A program made the translations under genes and the position numbers. Below, piece by piece: positions 1 through 7,612 of a DNA stretch of 14,458 nucleotides; within the stretch, counting starts at the first letter, position 1; each line of letters opens with the position of its first letter. The notes under the pieces were generated by a model that saw only the letters and a list, made by a program, of their open reading frames with translations, had not been told where the DNA came from and made no database searches. Source of the DNA: Bog-473 sp963840245 (lineage in GTDB: Bacteria; Actinomycetota; Acidimicrobiia; Acidimicrobiales; RAAP-2); assembly GCA_963840245.1 (NCBI GenBank), contig CAWIYI010000006.1, positions 1 to 14,458 on the forward strand, in the 5' to 3' direction.

Positions 1-25
1 ACGACACGGACGACCGGTGACGGAC

Positions 26-64
26 CCGGCCGTCGCGGTCCGGCCGGCCGGTTGTGACGGCCGG
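26..64 (+). terminator. Possible hairpin after an upstream gene
   Basis: Perfect 9-bp inverted repeat, CCGGCCGTC (26-34) and GACGGCCGG (56-64), with a GC-rich 21-nt loop. It lies just after a TGA at 18-20 that could end an upstream gene entering from the left edge, of which only five codons would be visible. There is no T tract, so this is at best a terminator-like hairpin; it could also be chance in GC-rich DNA. Confidence 0.25.
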
Positions 65-81
65 GCACATCAGGACTATGA

Positions 82-123
82 AATTCGTGGCACTCCCCCT
101 CGGAATTCATGGCACTCCCCCTC
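82..123. repeat. Tandem 22-bp-spaced direct repeat
   Basis: Two 20-nt copies at 82-101 and 104-123 differ at one base (AATTCGTGG versus AATTCATGG, both followed by CACTCCCCCTC) and are offset by 22 bp. They lie directly upstream of the dehydrogenase start. A 22-bp offset is about two helical turns, so the copies would face the same side of the DNA. This could be a paired regulator-binding site or a recent tandem duplication; the sequence alone does not decide. Confidence 0.7.
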
Positions 124-140
124 CAGACTGGACGTCACCC

Positions 141-1022
141 ATGAGCATGCAAGGCAAGGTCGTCGTGGTCACCGGGTCCAACGTCGGCATCGGCCTCGAG
201 ACGGCGGTGGGCGTGGCGGCCCAGGGGGCGACGACGGTGCTCGCCTGCCGCAACCAGGCCAAGGCCGAGGCGGCGGCCCGAGAGGTCACGCAGCGCACCT
301 GGAACGACGACGTGCACGTCGTGCCCCTCGACCTGGCCGACCTGGCCTCGGTGCGCAAGGCGGCCGAGGAGGTCCTCAGCCGCTGGAATCGCCTCGACGT
401 CCTGGTCAACAACGCCGGCGGGACGTGGTCGGCGCGCCAGGAGACGGCACAGGGCTTCGAGTACACGTTCGGGGTCAACCATCTCGGCCACTTCTACCTG
501 ACGAACCAGCTGTTGCCGCGGTTGCGGGCCGCTGCGCAGAGCCGTGTCATCAACCTGACGTCGGTGGGGCATCACGCGGCCAGGCGCGGCATGCGCTTCG
601 ACGACCTCCAGAGCGAGCGCCACTACGAGGGCATGGAGGCCTACTGCCGCTCGAAGCTCGCCAACATCTTGTTCACCCGCCAGCTGGCCAAGCGGCTGGA
701 GCTCGACGGCGCCGCCGACGTCACCGTCAACGCCGTCCATCCCGGCCCCGTCCGCAGCAGCTTCGGCATGGACGGCGACCTGCACGGGTTCATGAACTTC
801 GGCCTGCGGCTCGTCCGCCCCTTCGAGATAAGCCCCAAGCGAGGCGCCAAGACCTCGGTCCACCTGGCCACGTCCCCCGATGTCGCCGGCCAGACGGGCA
901 TGTACTGGGTCCGTTCCAAGCCAGGTCATATGAGCCGCCAAGCCCGCAACGACGAGGCGGCCGCCCGCCTGTGGGACGAGAGCGAGCGGCTGGTCGCCTC
1001 GGCGGGATTCGCGCTCGCCTGA
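141..1022 (+). CDS. Short-chain dehydrogenase/reductase (SDR), retinol-dehydrogenase-like
   Basis: This is an NAD(P)-dependent oxidoreductase of the classical SDR family, 293 aa, probably soluble. The Rossmann nucleotide-binding motif TGSNVGIG is at residues 11-18, the NNAG motif at 90-93, the structural Asn at 113 (VNHLGHF), the catalytic Ser at 141 and the YxxxK pair at Tyr168/Lys172. All catalytic residues are present. The arrangement and length resemble the RDH11/WWOX-like branch acting on hydrophobic alcohols or ketones, but the substrate cannot be read from sequence. ATG 141 is chosen because homologues begin a few residues before GKVVVVTG. The frame stays open upstream to ATG 54, but that stretch is low in conserved character and runs through the direct repeat. 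No good ribosome-binding site precedes 141. It converges on the ABC permease, with 20 bp between the stops. Confidence 0.9.
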   Translation: MSMQGKVVVVTGSNVGIGLETAVGVAAQGATTVLACRNQAKAEAAAREVTQRTWNDDVHVVPLDLADLASVRKAAEEVLSRWNRLDVLVNNAGGTWSARQETAQGFEYTFGVNHLGHFYLTNQLLPRLRAAAQSRVINLTSVGHHAARRGMRFDDLQSERHYEGMEAYCRSKLANILFTRQLAKRLELDGAADVTVNAVHPGPVRSSFGMDGDLHGFMNFGLRLVRPFEISPKRGAKTSVHLATSPDVAGQTGMYWVRSKPGHMSRQARNDEAAARLWDESERLVASAGFALA

Positions 1023-1042
1023 CCAGGAGCAGCCGTAGCCCG

Positions 1043-2259
1043 TCAGGCGTCCCTGGTCATCATCCGCCAGGCCCCGATGGCGGTCCAGAACACGATCCAG
1101 CCCACGATCACCAACGACGACGCCAAGGTGGACTCGGGGATCAGCGGGTTCCCTCCAGGGCCGCCACCACCCCCGCCCCCGCTGAACGGGGTCGGGAGAC
1201 CACCGGGCTCGATGTGGGCCATGGCCACGCCCACGATCCCCCGCTGAACGTTGAGCAGGTGCGAGATGATGTGGCGGCTGAAGAGCGGTGTGAGGATCAG
1301 CTCCAGCACGATGAGGAGGATCACCGGCACCGTCCGCTGACCCATCAGTGAGGCCAGCCCGAGGCCGACGATGAACCCGATGGTCGCCTCGAGCGCGATC
1401 CACAGCCCGACGTCGACCATCAGCGTGGTGGAGGGGACCAGGAAGTTCGTGCGGTAGTTGGCGTAGTCCGCGTTGGCGACCGCGACCGCGAACGCCCGAA
1501 TCTGGGCCGGCGATTCGTTGCCGGGCACGGTGATCGTCCGCCCGCCCTTGGTATGGATCACCGTCCCCGGCGGGGGACCGACGAAGCTCTGACCGTTGGT
1601 CCGCACGGGACGTTCGGTGGCGGCCCGCTGAGACCTTCGCCCCCGTTGTAGTTGAAGTTGCAGATGACCTGGTCGGCGTGGTCGGCCGCCCAGGTGTCGA
1701 GGGCCGGACGCGACAGCCCCGCGGGGACGTTGACGCCGTCGTAGTTGAGCTGCGTCGGGGCGGCGAACACGCACACCGCGCACACGATCGTGTAGCCGAC
1801 CGCCACCATGGCGATGACGATGGCCAGCCCGGCCGGGATGCGCGCGAAGTACAGGGCCAGCCGGGAACGGCCCGTGATGACGAGGTGGCGGAACATCCCC
1901 TCGGTGAGGTCGACCGAACCCGCCGTGGAACCCACGACCGCCGCCACGACGAATCCGAAGACGTACATGAAACCGGCGACCAGCGTGGTGAAGATGCTGT
2001 AGCCGCCGGCGGGCCCGTAGGACTTGGGGGCAACGGCGTGGGAGATGAGGCGCACGCCGAGGAAGACGACCGGGATGCCGATGTTCACCGCGATCAGGGC
2101 GATCATCAGCCCGCGCCGCTTGCGCAGCTCCATGAAGCGCGTGGTGACCATGCCCCAGGTCGGAATCCACGAGCCGCGGTGATCGCTCCGCGCGTCCGCC
2201 GGAACCGTCTCGGGAGTCGGACCCGGAGCCGGTGCGCCGATGTCGGAGATGGTCGTCAT
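1043..2259 (-). pseudogene. ABC-2-type transporter permease, reading frame broken near 1600
   Basis: Integral membrane subunit of an ABC exporter. The start ATG at 2259-2257 overlaps the ATPase stop as ATGA, so the two are translationally coupled. The N-terminal part (to about residue 220) has hydrophobic segments at about 51-72, 88-112 and 137-167, with a cytoplasmic coupling-type stretch (EGMFRHLVITGRSR) between the second and third. After GPPPNVPCG, near position 1600, the sensible sequence continues in another frame (TNGQSFVGPPPGT) with two hydrophobic segments around VGLWIALEATIGFIVGLGLA and the adjacent VPVILLIVLELILTPLF, a poly-Gly loop, and a last segment ending in AWRMMTRDA. The span of 1217 bases is one short of 406 codons, so a single missing base explains the break. 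It could be a true mutation, a sequencing or assembly error, or less likely -1 recoding. The large loop between segments 3 and 4 is probably extracytoplasmic. Substrate unknown. Confidence 0.8.
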
Positions 2260-3233
2260 TCGGGATCCCCCAGTCGGCTCGTGACCTGGAGGAACCAGGA
2301 CTCGAGCGAGGCCTGGATGTGCTGGAGCCGGTAGACCGAGATCCCCCCCTCGACGAGCAGGCGGTTGACCTCGGCGATGGCATCGCGCTCGGTGCCCTCG
2401 GGCAGCGAGATCGCGAGCCCGTCCGGCCCGATCTGTATGTGAGCGCCGAACGCGGTGTCCCCGAGCAGGCCGCCGGCCCGGTCGGGCTCGGAGCACTCGA
2501 CCTGGACCTCGAAGGACGAGCCGGCCAGCAGTTGCGAGATCGGGCCCTGCCGGATGACCTTGCCATGGTCCACGATTGCCACCGCGTCGCAGGTGCGCTC
2601 GACCTCGTCGAGAAGGTGCGAGGACAGCACGACCGTGCGCCCCTCGGCGACGAGGGACACGATCATGTCGCGCATGTCGAGCATGCCGCCCGGGTCGAGG
2701 CCGTTCATGGGCTCGTCGAGAATCAGGAGCTGGGGGTCCCCGAGCAGACAGGCGGCGACGCCGAGACGTTGGCGCATGCCCATGGAGTACTTCGACACCT
2801 TGTCGTCGGCACGATGGAGGATGCCGACGCGCTCGAGCGCCGGGCCGATGCGACCCTTGGCCGCGGGCTCACGCGCCGCGGCGAGGATCCGCAGGTTCTG
2901 GCGACCGGTCAGGTGGCCGTGGAAGCGGGGTTCGTCGACGATGGCCCCGACCCGGGCCAGCGCCCTGTCACGGTGGCGGGGAACGTCGTAGCCCAGAAGG
3001 GACATCGTTCCGGCGTCGGCGTGCGTGAGTCCCAGCAGCACCCGGATCAGTGTCGTCTTGCCGGCGCCGTTGGGGCCGAGGTAGCCGAAGGCGGAACCCC
3101 GGGGGACCAAGAGCTCCACGTTGTCAACGGCGACGTTGTCCCCGAACCGCTTGGTCAGCCCGTGGGTCTCGACGGCCCACTCGCTACCGCCGGCCACTGC
3201 CGGCGGCGAGTTGGCCAGTGTGTCAGTGCTCAT
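2256..3233 (-). CDS. ABC transporter ATP-binding protein
   Basis: 325-aa ATPase of the drug/bacteriocin-exporter type (CcmA/BcrA-like). Walker A is GPNGAGKT at 53-60, the signature is SMGMRQR at 150-156 in place of LSGGQ (common in this branch), Walker B is LLILDEP at 169-175, the D-loop NGLDP follows, and the switch His is at 206 (VLSSH). The Q-loop Gln position reads Glu (VDEPRF), also usual for this subgroup. A C-terminal extension of about 100 aa follows the nucleotide-binding domain. It powers the permease encoded next, with which it overlaps by four bases. ATG 3233 has an AGG element about 8 nt upstream. A palindrome upstream suggests repressor control. The cargo cannot be inferred; no biosynthetic or resistance gene lies beside it. 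Confidence 0.95.
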   Translation of the reverse strand: MSTDTLANSPPAVAGGSEWAVETHGLTKRFGDNVAVDNVELLVPRGSAFGYLGPNGAGKTTLIRVLLGLTHADAGTMSLLGYDVPRHRDRALARVGAIVDEPRFHGHLTGRQNLRILAAAREPAAKGRIGPALERVGILHRADDKVSKYSMGMRQRLGVAACLLGDPQLLILDEPMNGLDPGGMLDMRDMIVSLVAEGRTVVLSSHLLDEVERTCDAVAIVDHGKVIRQGPISQLLAGSSFEVQVECSEPDRAGGLLGDTAFGAHIQIGPDGLAISLPEGTERDAIAEVNRLLVEGGISVYRLQHIQASLESWFLQVTSRLGDPE

Positions 3234-3276
3234 GCTCTGACCTGTGCTTTCTCGTCATGAGGCTCGTCGGCTCGCC

Positions 3277-3291
3277 CTATACCCGGTATAG
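3277..3291. promoter_or_regulatory. 15-bp palindrome (likely operator) upstream of the ABC operon
   Basis: CTATACCCGGTATAG has perfect 7-bp arms around one central base. It sits 44 bp upstream of the ATPase start codon in a locally AT-rich stretch, and read on the minus strand its right half supplies a TATAGG -10-like hexamer. A repressor bound here would cover the promoter. GntR- and PadR-family regulators often control such two-gene ABC operons, but no regulator gene is adjacent and the binding protein is unknown. Confidence 0.55.
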
Positions 3292-3338
3292 TACAGAGGA
3301 CATCGCCGTTGCCGCCATGGGGCTCGTACCCGTCTTTT

Positions 3339-3365
3339 GCCTGGGGCCAGCACCAGTCCCCAGGC
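3339..3365 (-). terminator. Hairpin downstream of serC
   Basis: Perfect 8-bp inverted repeat GCCTGGGG / CCCCAGGC with an 11-nt loop, 35 nt past the serC stop in the direction of serC transcription. No U tract follows on the minus strand (it reads AAAAGAC), so this is the U-less hairpin style often seen after actinobacterial genes. It also separates serC from the ABC promoter. Confidence 0.4.
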
Positions 3366-3400
3366 GGTCAGCCCCCGTCATGGGCCCGGTGGCCTCAACT

Positions 3401-4549
3401 TCAGCCGGCGAGAGCGCCCACCACGTGGGTGATGCAGCCGCACAGTGACGCGACGTCGTCCGGTTCGATCGCCGGGAACATGGCGATCCGCAGCTGGTTG
3501 CGCCCGAGCTTGCGATACGGCTCGGTGTCGACGATCCCGTTCGCCCGCAGCACGGCGGCGACGGCCGCCGCGTCGACCGCGTCGACGAAGTCGACGGTGC
3601 CGACGACGTGGCTGCGATCGGCCGGGTTGTCGACGAAGGGCCGGGCGAAACCGGACTGCTCGGCCCACGTGTAGAGGATCTCAGCCGAACGGTCACAGCG
3701 CGACGCCGTCCACTCCAGGCCTCCGTTGCCGTTCATCCAGTCGAGCTGCTCGGCCAGCAGGAAGATGGTGGCGAGCGCCGGCGTGTTGTAGGTCTGGTCG
3801 AGCCGCGAGTTGTCGACCGCCGTCTTGAGGTCCATGGAGGTGGGGATCCAGCGGCCCGAGGCGGCGATGCGCTCGACCCGCTCGAGCGCGGCGGGCGACA
3901 TGAGGGCGATCCACAGGCCGCCGTCGCTGGCGAAGCACTTCTGCGGGGCGAGGTAGTAGGCGTCGAACTCGGACGGATCGACCCGGAGGCCGCCGGCACC
4001 GGAGGTGCCGTCCACCGCCACCAGGCCTCCACCGTCGGCGGGGGCGGCTGCACCCTGGGGCCGCCGGATGGGCATGGCCACCCCGGTGGACGTCTCGTTG
4101 TGGGTCAGCGCGTAGAGGTCGACCGACGGGTCGGCCGACGGCTTCGGGTGGGTGCCCACCTCGGACTCGATGACCTGGGGGTCCTTCAGATGTGGCGCCG
4201 CCTTGGCGCAGGCCGCGAACTTCGAGGAGAACTCGCCGAAGCTCAGGTGCTGACTCTGCTCCTGAATCAGCCCGAAGGTCGCCGCGTCCCAGAAGCAGGT
4301 CGTCCCCCCGTTGCCGAGGACGACCTCGTAACCGTCCGGGAGCGAGAAGAGCTGGCGCATCCCGGCGCGCACCCGGCCGACCTGTGCCTTGACCGTTTTC
4401 TGGCGGTGGCTGGTGCCCATGTAGGTGGAGGCGATGCCGGCGAGCGCGTCGATCTGGGCGGGCCGGACCTTGGAGGGGCCGGACCCGAAACGGCCGTCGG
4501 AGGGCAGCAATTCGGGGGGGATCGTGATGTCTGGCACGTATGAGATCAT
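3401..4549 (-). CDS. serC: Phosphoserine aminotransferase (mycobacterial-type SerC)
   Basis: PLP-dependent class V aminotransferase that converts 3-phosphohydroxypyruvate and glutamate to O-phosphoserine and 2-oxoglutarate, the second step of serine synthesis. The N-terminus DGRFGSGPSKVRP, the GTSHR motif at 45-49, SLPDGYEVVLGNGGTT, HNETSTGVA, the PLP-binding Lys204 (APQKCFASDGG), QTYNTPA and the C-terminal ANGIVDTEPYRKLGRNQLR closely match what I recall of the Mycobacterium tuberculosis enzyme. At 382 aa it has the family length. ATG 4549 is used; GTG 4539-4537 four codons in is an alternative. The start lies only 7 bp from the divergent aminotransferase start, so its promoter must lie within that neighbour's 5' coding sequence or the transcript is nearly leaderless. 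It works with SerA encoded at 5837-7408. Confidence 0.95.
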   Translation of the reverse strand: MISYVPDITIPPELLPSDGRFGSGPSKVRPAQIDALAGIASTYMGTSHRQKTVKAQVGRVRAGMRQLFSLPDGYEVVLGNGGTTCFWDAATFGLIQEQSQHLSFGEFSSKFAACAKAAPHLKDPQVIESEVGTHPKPSADPSVDLYALTHNETSTGVAMPIRRPQGAAAPADGGGLVAVDGTSGAGGLRVDPSEFDAYYLAPQKCFASDGGLWIALMSPAALERVERIAASGRWIPTSMDLKTAVDNSRLDQTYNTPALATIFLLAEQLDWMNGNGGLEWTASRCDRSAEILYTWAEQSGFARPFVDNPADRSHVVGTVDFVDAVDAAAVAAVLRANGIVDTEPYRKLGRNQLRIAMFPAIEPDDVASLCGCITHVVGALAG

Positions 4550-4556
4550 TGCATCC

Positions 4557-5786
4557 GTGACGACCACCCCATCGACGACCGAGCTCCGCCGGATCTCTCG
4601 CCGGGCCGCCGCCGTGGCGCCCTCGGCCACCCTCGCCGTTGATGCGAAGGCCAAGGCGCTGCAGGCGGCGGGGGAGCACGTCATCGGCTTCGGCGCGGGC
4701 GAGCCCGACTTCCCCACGCCGGCGCACATCGTGGAGGCCGCGGTCGCGGCCTGCCGCGAACCGGCCAATCACCGCTACACGCCCACGGCCGGGATCCCGG
4801 CGCTGCGCGAGGCGATCGCCGCCAAGACCCGGCGCGACTCGGGCTACGAGGTGGCCGCCAACCAGGTGCTCGTCACCAACGGCGGGAAGCAGGCGGTGGC
4901 CAACGCGTTCGCCGTGCTGTGCGACCCGGGCGACGAGGTGCTGGTGCTCGCCCCTTACTGGACGACGTACCCCGAGTCCATCGCCCTCGCCGGCGGCACA
5001 CCGGTCGTGGTGTCCTCCGACGAGACGACCGGCTTCCGCTCCTCGGTCGAGGACCTCGAGGCGGCCTGGACCCCCAACACCAAGGCGCTCCTCTTCGTCT
5101 CGCCGTCCAACCCGACCGGTGCCGTCTACCCGCGCGAGGAGATCGAGGCCATCGGCCGCTGGGCGGTGTCCAAGGGCATCTGGGTTCTGACCGACGAGAT
5201 CTACGAGCATCTCGTGTACGGCGGGGCGGAGCACCACTCCATGCCCGTGCTCGTGCCCGAGCTGGCCGACCGCTGCCTGGTGGCCAACGGCGTGGCCAAG
5301 ACCTACGCCATGACCGGCTGGCGGGTGGGGTGGCTGATCGGCCCGACGGACGCCGTCGTCGCGGCGACCAACATCCAGAGCCACGAGACCTCCAACGTGG
5401 CCAACGTGTCGCAACGGGCCGCCCTCGCCGCGGTGTCCGGTGGGCTCGAGGACGTGGCGATGATGCGGGCGGCCTTCGACCGCCGGCGCCTGACCATCAC
5501 GTCGATGCTCAACGACATTCAGGGCGTCGTGTGCGTGGAGCCCGAAGGCGCGTTCTACGCCTACCCCTCGGTCAAGGGGCTGCTCGGGCGATCCCTCCGG
5601 GGACAACGTCCGGCGAGCAGCGCGGAGTTGGCCGAGATCTGCATCAACGAAGCCAAGGTGGCGGTCGTGCCCGGAGAGGCGTTCGGCGCGCCGGGCTACT
5701 TCCGCATGTCCTACGCGCTGGGCGACGAGGACCTGGTCGAGGGTGTCAGCCGGTTGGCTGCGCTGTTCGGCGAGGCGCAAGACTGA
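4557..5786 (+). CDS. aspB: Aspartate aminotransferase, class I (AspB type)
   Basis: PLP-dependent fold-type I aminotransferase, 409 aa, interconverting aspartate/2-oxoglutarate and oxaloacetate/glutamate in the cytoplasm. Seen: PSATLAVDAKAKAL near the N-terminus, FGAGEPDFPTP, Asn185 in SPSNPTGAVYP, Asp213 and Tyr216 in TDEIYEHL, the Schiff-base Lys248 in AKTYAMTGWRVGW, and the substrate-carboxylate Arg383 in YFRMSYAL. This is the bacterial Ib-type AspAT, in which the prephenate aminotransferases also fall, so broader specificity is possible. GTG 4557 puts the N-terminus where family members begin. ATG 4527 is an in-frame alternative with a G-rich tract 6 nt upstream, but it would overlap serC by 23 bp. 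Transcribed towards serA with a 50-bp gap, so probably co-transcribed with it. Confidence 0.92.
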   Translation: MTTTPSTTELRRISRRAAAVAPSATLAVDAKAKALQAAGEHVIGFGAGEPDFPTPAHIVEAAVAACREPANHRYTPTAGIPALREAIAAKTRRDSGYEVAANQVLVTNGGKQAVANAFAVLCDPGDEVLVLAPYWTTYPESIALAGGTPVVVSSDETTGFRSSVEDLEAAWTPNTKALLFVSPSNPTGAVYPREEIEAIGRWAVSKGIWVLTDEIYEHLVYGGAEHHSMPVLVPELADRCLVANGVAKTYAMTGWRVGWLIGPTDAVVAATNIQSHETSNVANVSQRAALAAVSGGLEDVAMMRAAFDRRRLTITSMLNDIQGVVCVEPEGAFYAYPSVKGLLGRSLRGQRPASSAELAEICINEAKVAVVPGEAFGAPGYFRMSYALGDEDLVEGVSRLAALFGEAQD

Positions 5787-5836
5787 CAAACGAATCGGTG
5801 GGGGCAATCGGCGGGGGGAGTGAGGAGACCACCGCG

Positions 5837-7408
5837 GTGGCACGGGTACTGGTAACGGAGAAGATCGCGCAGAGCGGGCTCGACCTCCTGGCCGAGGCGG
5901 GCCACACGGTCGACGTGCAGGAAGGCCTGAGCCCCGAGCAGCTGCTCGAGGCGGTGGCGGGCGCGCACGCGCTGATCATCCGCTCCGCCACGCAGGTGAC
6001 GGCAGAGGTGCTGGCCGCCGGCACGGCGCTCGCCGTGGTCGGCCGGGCCGGCGTCGGGCTCGACAACGTCGACGTCAACGCCGCCACCGAGCGCGGTGTC
6101 ATGGTGGTCAACGCGCCGACGTCGAACATCCTCTCGGTCGCCGAGCAGGCCATGGCCCTGCTGCTCGCGCAGGCCCGCAACATCCCGCAGGCGCACGGCG
6201 CGCTGGTGGCCGGCCGCTGGGAACGCTCGAAGTGGGAGGGGGTCGAGCTGCACGGCAAGGTGCTCGGCGTCGTCGGCCTCGGACGGGCCGGCTCGCTGGT
6301 GGCCCAGCGCGCCCACGCCTTCGGCATGGAGCTCATCGGCTTCGACCCCTTCGTGTCCCGGGAGCGGGCACGGGCCATGGGGGTGCGCCTGACGAGCATC
6401 GAGGAGCTGGTGGCCGAGGCGGATTTCGTCTCCATCCACACGCCCAAGACGCCGGAGACCATCGGCCTGTTCGGCCGCGACCTCCTGGCCAAGGCGAAGC
6501 CCGGCATCCGGATCGTGAACACCGCCCGCGGCGGCATCGTCGACGAGGACGCGCTGGCGGAGGCCATCCGGGACGGGATCGTGGCCGGCGCCGGCCTCGA
6601 CGTCTTCGCCAAAGAGCCCTGCACCGAGTCGCCCCTCTTCGAACTGCCCGGCGTCGTCGTGTCGCCGCACCTGGGCGCGTCGACCGAGGAGGCGCAGGAC
6701 AAGGCCGGCGTCACCATCGCCGAGCAGGTGCTGCTGGCCCTGGCCGGCGACTTCGTGCCCTACGCGGTGAACGTGGCCGCGCGTGACGTCACCGACACCG
6801 TGCGCGGCTTCATGGCGCTGGCCGAGCAGCTCGGCCGCTTCTTCGTCGGCCTGCACGACGGCCTGCCCGACGCCATCGACATGGAGTACCAGGGCGAGCT
6901 GGCGGGGGAGAGCACCGGCATCCTCACGTTGTCGGTCCTCAAGGGCATCTTCGGTGGCTCGACCGAGGAGCCCGTTTCCTACGTCAACGCGCCGCAGCTG
7001 GCCGAGCGGCGCGGCCTGCAGGTGCGCGAGTCCTCGACCGCCACCTCGCACGACTACAAGTCGCTGATCACCCTGCGCTCGGGCTCGCACTCCGTCGCCG
7101 GCACGCTGATCTCCGCCGGACTGCGCACCGAGCCCCGCATCGTCATCGTCGACGAGCACATGGTCGAGGTACCGCCGTCCACCCACATGCTCGTGGTGCG
7201 CAACGACGACCGGCCGGGCGTGATCGGGATCGTGGGGACGGCGCTCGGGACGGCGGGTGTCTCCATCTCGTCGATGGCCGTCGGGCCGAGCCCTGAGTCC
7301 ACCACCGCCATGATGGTGATCTCGACGGCCACGCCGGCGCCCGACAACGTGGTGGATCAGCTGCGGGGCGACGAGGGGATCCTCGACATCCACCGGGTCA
7401 CCCTGTAG
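5837..7408 (+). CDS. serA: D-3-phosphoglycerate dehydrogenase, long form with ACT domain
   Basis: NAD-dependent first enzyme of serine synthesis, oxidising 3-phosphoglycerate to 3-phosphohydroxypyruvate, 523 aa. The order is an N-terminal substrate-domain half (RSATQVTAEVL), the NAD domain with GLGRAG at 147-152, catalytic Arg231 (NTARGG), Glu260 (FAKEP) and His278 (SPHLGAS), then an intervening domain of about 120 aa and a C-terminal ACT domain from about 451 (MLVVRNDDRPGVIG). This is the long form known from mycobacteria, in which the ACT domain binds serine and the intervening domain mediates further allosteric control. Catalytic positions sit two residues before those I recall for the M. 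tuberculosis protein. GTG 5837 has GAGGAG at 5822-5827, 9 nt upstream, and homology begins right at this codon. Its stop converges on the small membrane-protein gene, 9 bp away. Confidence 0.96.
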   Translation: MARVLVTEKIAQSGLDLLAEAGHTVDVQEGLSPEQLLEAVAGAHALIIRSATQVTAEVLAAGTALAVVGRAGVGLDNVDVNAATERGVMVVNAPTSNILSVAEQAMALLLAQARNIPQAHGALVAGRWERSKWEGVELHGKVLGVVGLGRAGSLVAQRAHAFGMELIGFDPFVSRERARAMGVRLTSIEELVAEADFVSIHTPKTPETIGLFGRDLLAKAKPGIRIVNTARGGIVDEDALAEAIRDGIVAGAGLDVFAKEPCTESPLFELPGVVVSPHLGASTEEAQDKAGVTIAEQVLLALAGDFVPYAVNVAARDVTDTVRGFMALAEQLGRFFVGLHDGLPDAIDMEYQGELAGESTGILTLSVLKGIFGGSTEEPVSYVNAPQLAERRGLQVRESSTATSHDYKSLITLRSGSHSVAGTLISAGLRTEPRIVIVDEHMVEVPPSTHMLVVRNDDRPGVIGIVGTALGTAGVSISSMAVGPSPESTTAMMVISTATPAPDNVVDQLRGDEGILDIHRVTL

Positions 7409-7417
7409 CGGCGACCC

Positions 7418-7588
7418 TCAGGACTGCGGCTTGCGCGGTACGTCCGGCCACGTGTCCAGGCTGCCGATGACGGGCTCGCCCCGGTGGATCTCGCGCCGCG
7501 GCGCCCGGTCGAGCAGGACGGCGCGCACCACCGCCAGCACGCCGATGATCAGGGCGGCGCGGAACAGGGTCGAGAGCAGCCGGCGCAT
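7418..7588 (-). CDS. Small single-pass membrane protein, function unknown
   Basis: 56-aa protein beginning MRRLLSTLFRAALIIGVLAVV, with a positively charged N-terminus, one hydrophobic segment at about 8-26 and a polar, charged tail (LDRAPRREIHRGEP ... WPDVPRKPQS). It is probably anchored in the cytoplasmic membrane, orientation undecided; a non-cleaved signal anchor is the simplest reading. It was accepted because the start has a TANNNT hexamer (TACCGT, minus strand, 7600-7595) at the exact distance expected for a leaderless transcript, the stop fits neatly against serA, and the sequence looks like a real amphipathic membrane peptide. I do not recognise the family. No ribosome-binding site is visible. 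Confidence 0.6.
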   Translation of the reverse strand: MRRLLSTLFRAALIIGVLAVVRAVLLDRAPRREIHRGEPVIGSLDTWPDVPRKPQS

Positions 7589-7594
7589 CCGACC

Positions 7595-7604
7595 ACGGTA
7601 GCGT
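7595..7604. promoter_or_regulatory. Overlapping divergent -10 elements
   Basis: ACGGTAGCGT contains TAGCGT on the plus strand (7599-7604) and TACCGT on the minus strand (7600-7595), both TANNNT, sharing the central TA. The minus element predicts a transcript starting at the A of ATG 7588; the plus element predicts one starting about 2 nt before ATG 7613. No -35 boxes are evident. Confidence 0.4.
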
Positions 7605-7612
7605 GACCGGGC

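Noticed and set aside
1155..1187. C-rich tract as a possible structural element
   Set aside because: It encodes the poly-Gly loop of the permease on the minus strand; a coding explanation suffices.
135..2033. Very long minus-strand open frame (632 codons) across the SDR gene and the permease
   Set aside because: It is antisense to a well-supported SDR gene, has low-complexity Arg/Pro/Gly-rich content with no motifs, and is typical of GC-rich shadow frames.
3693..5843. 716-codon minus-strand open frame over serC and aspB
   Set aside because: It covers two confidently identified aminotransferases in other frames and has no recognisable domain.
5711..7393. 560-codon minus-strand open frame opposite serA
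   Set aside because: It is antisense to serA, whose catalytic residues are all present; the composition (Gly/Arg/His/Val-rich) is that of a shadow frame.
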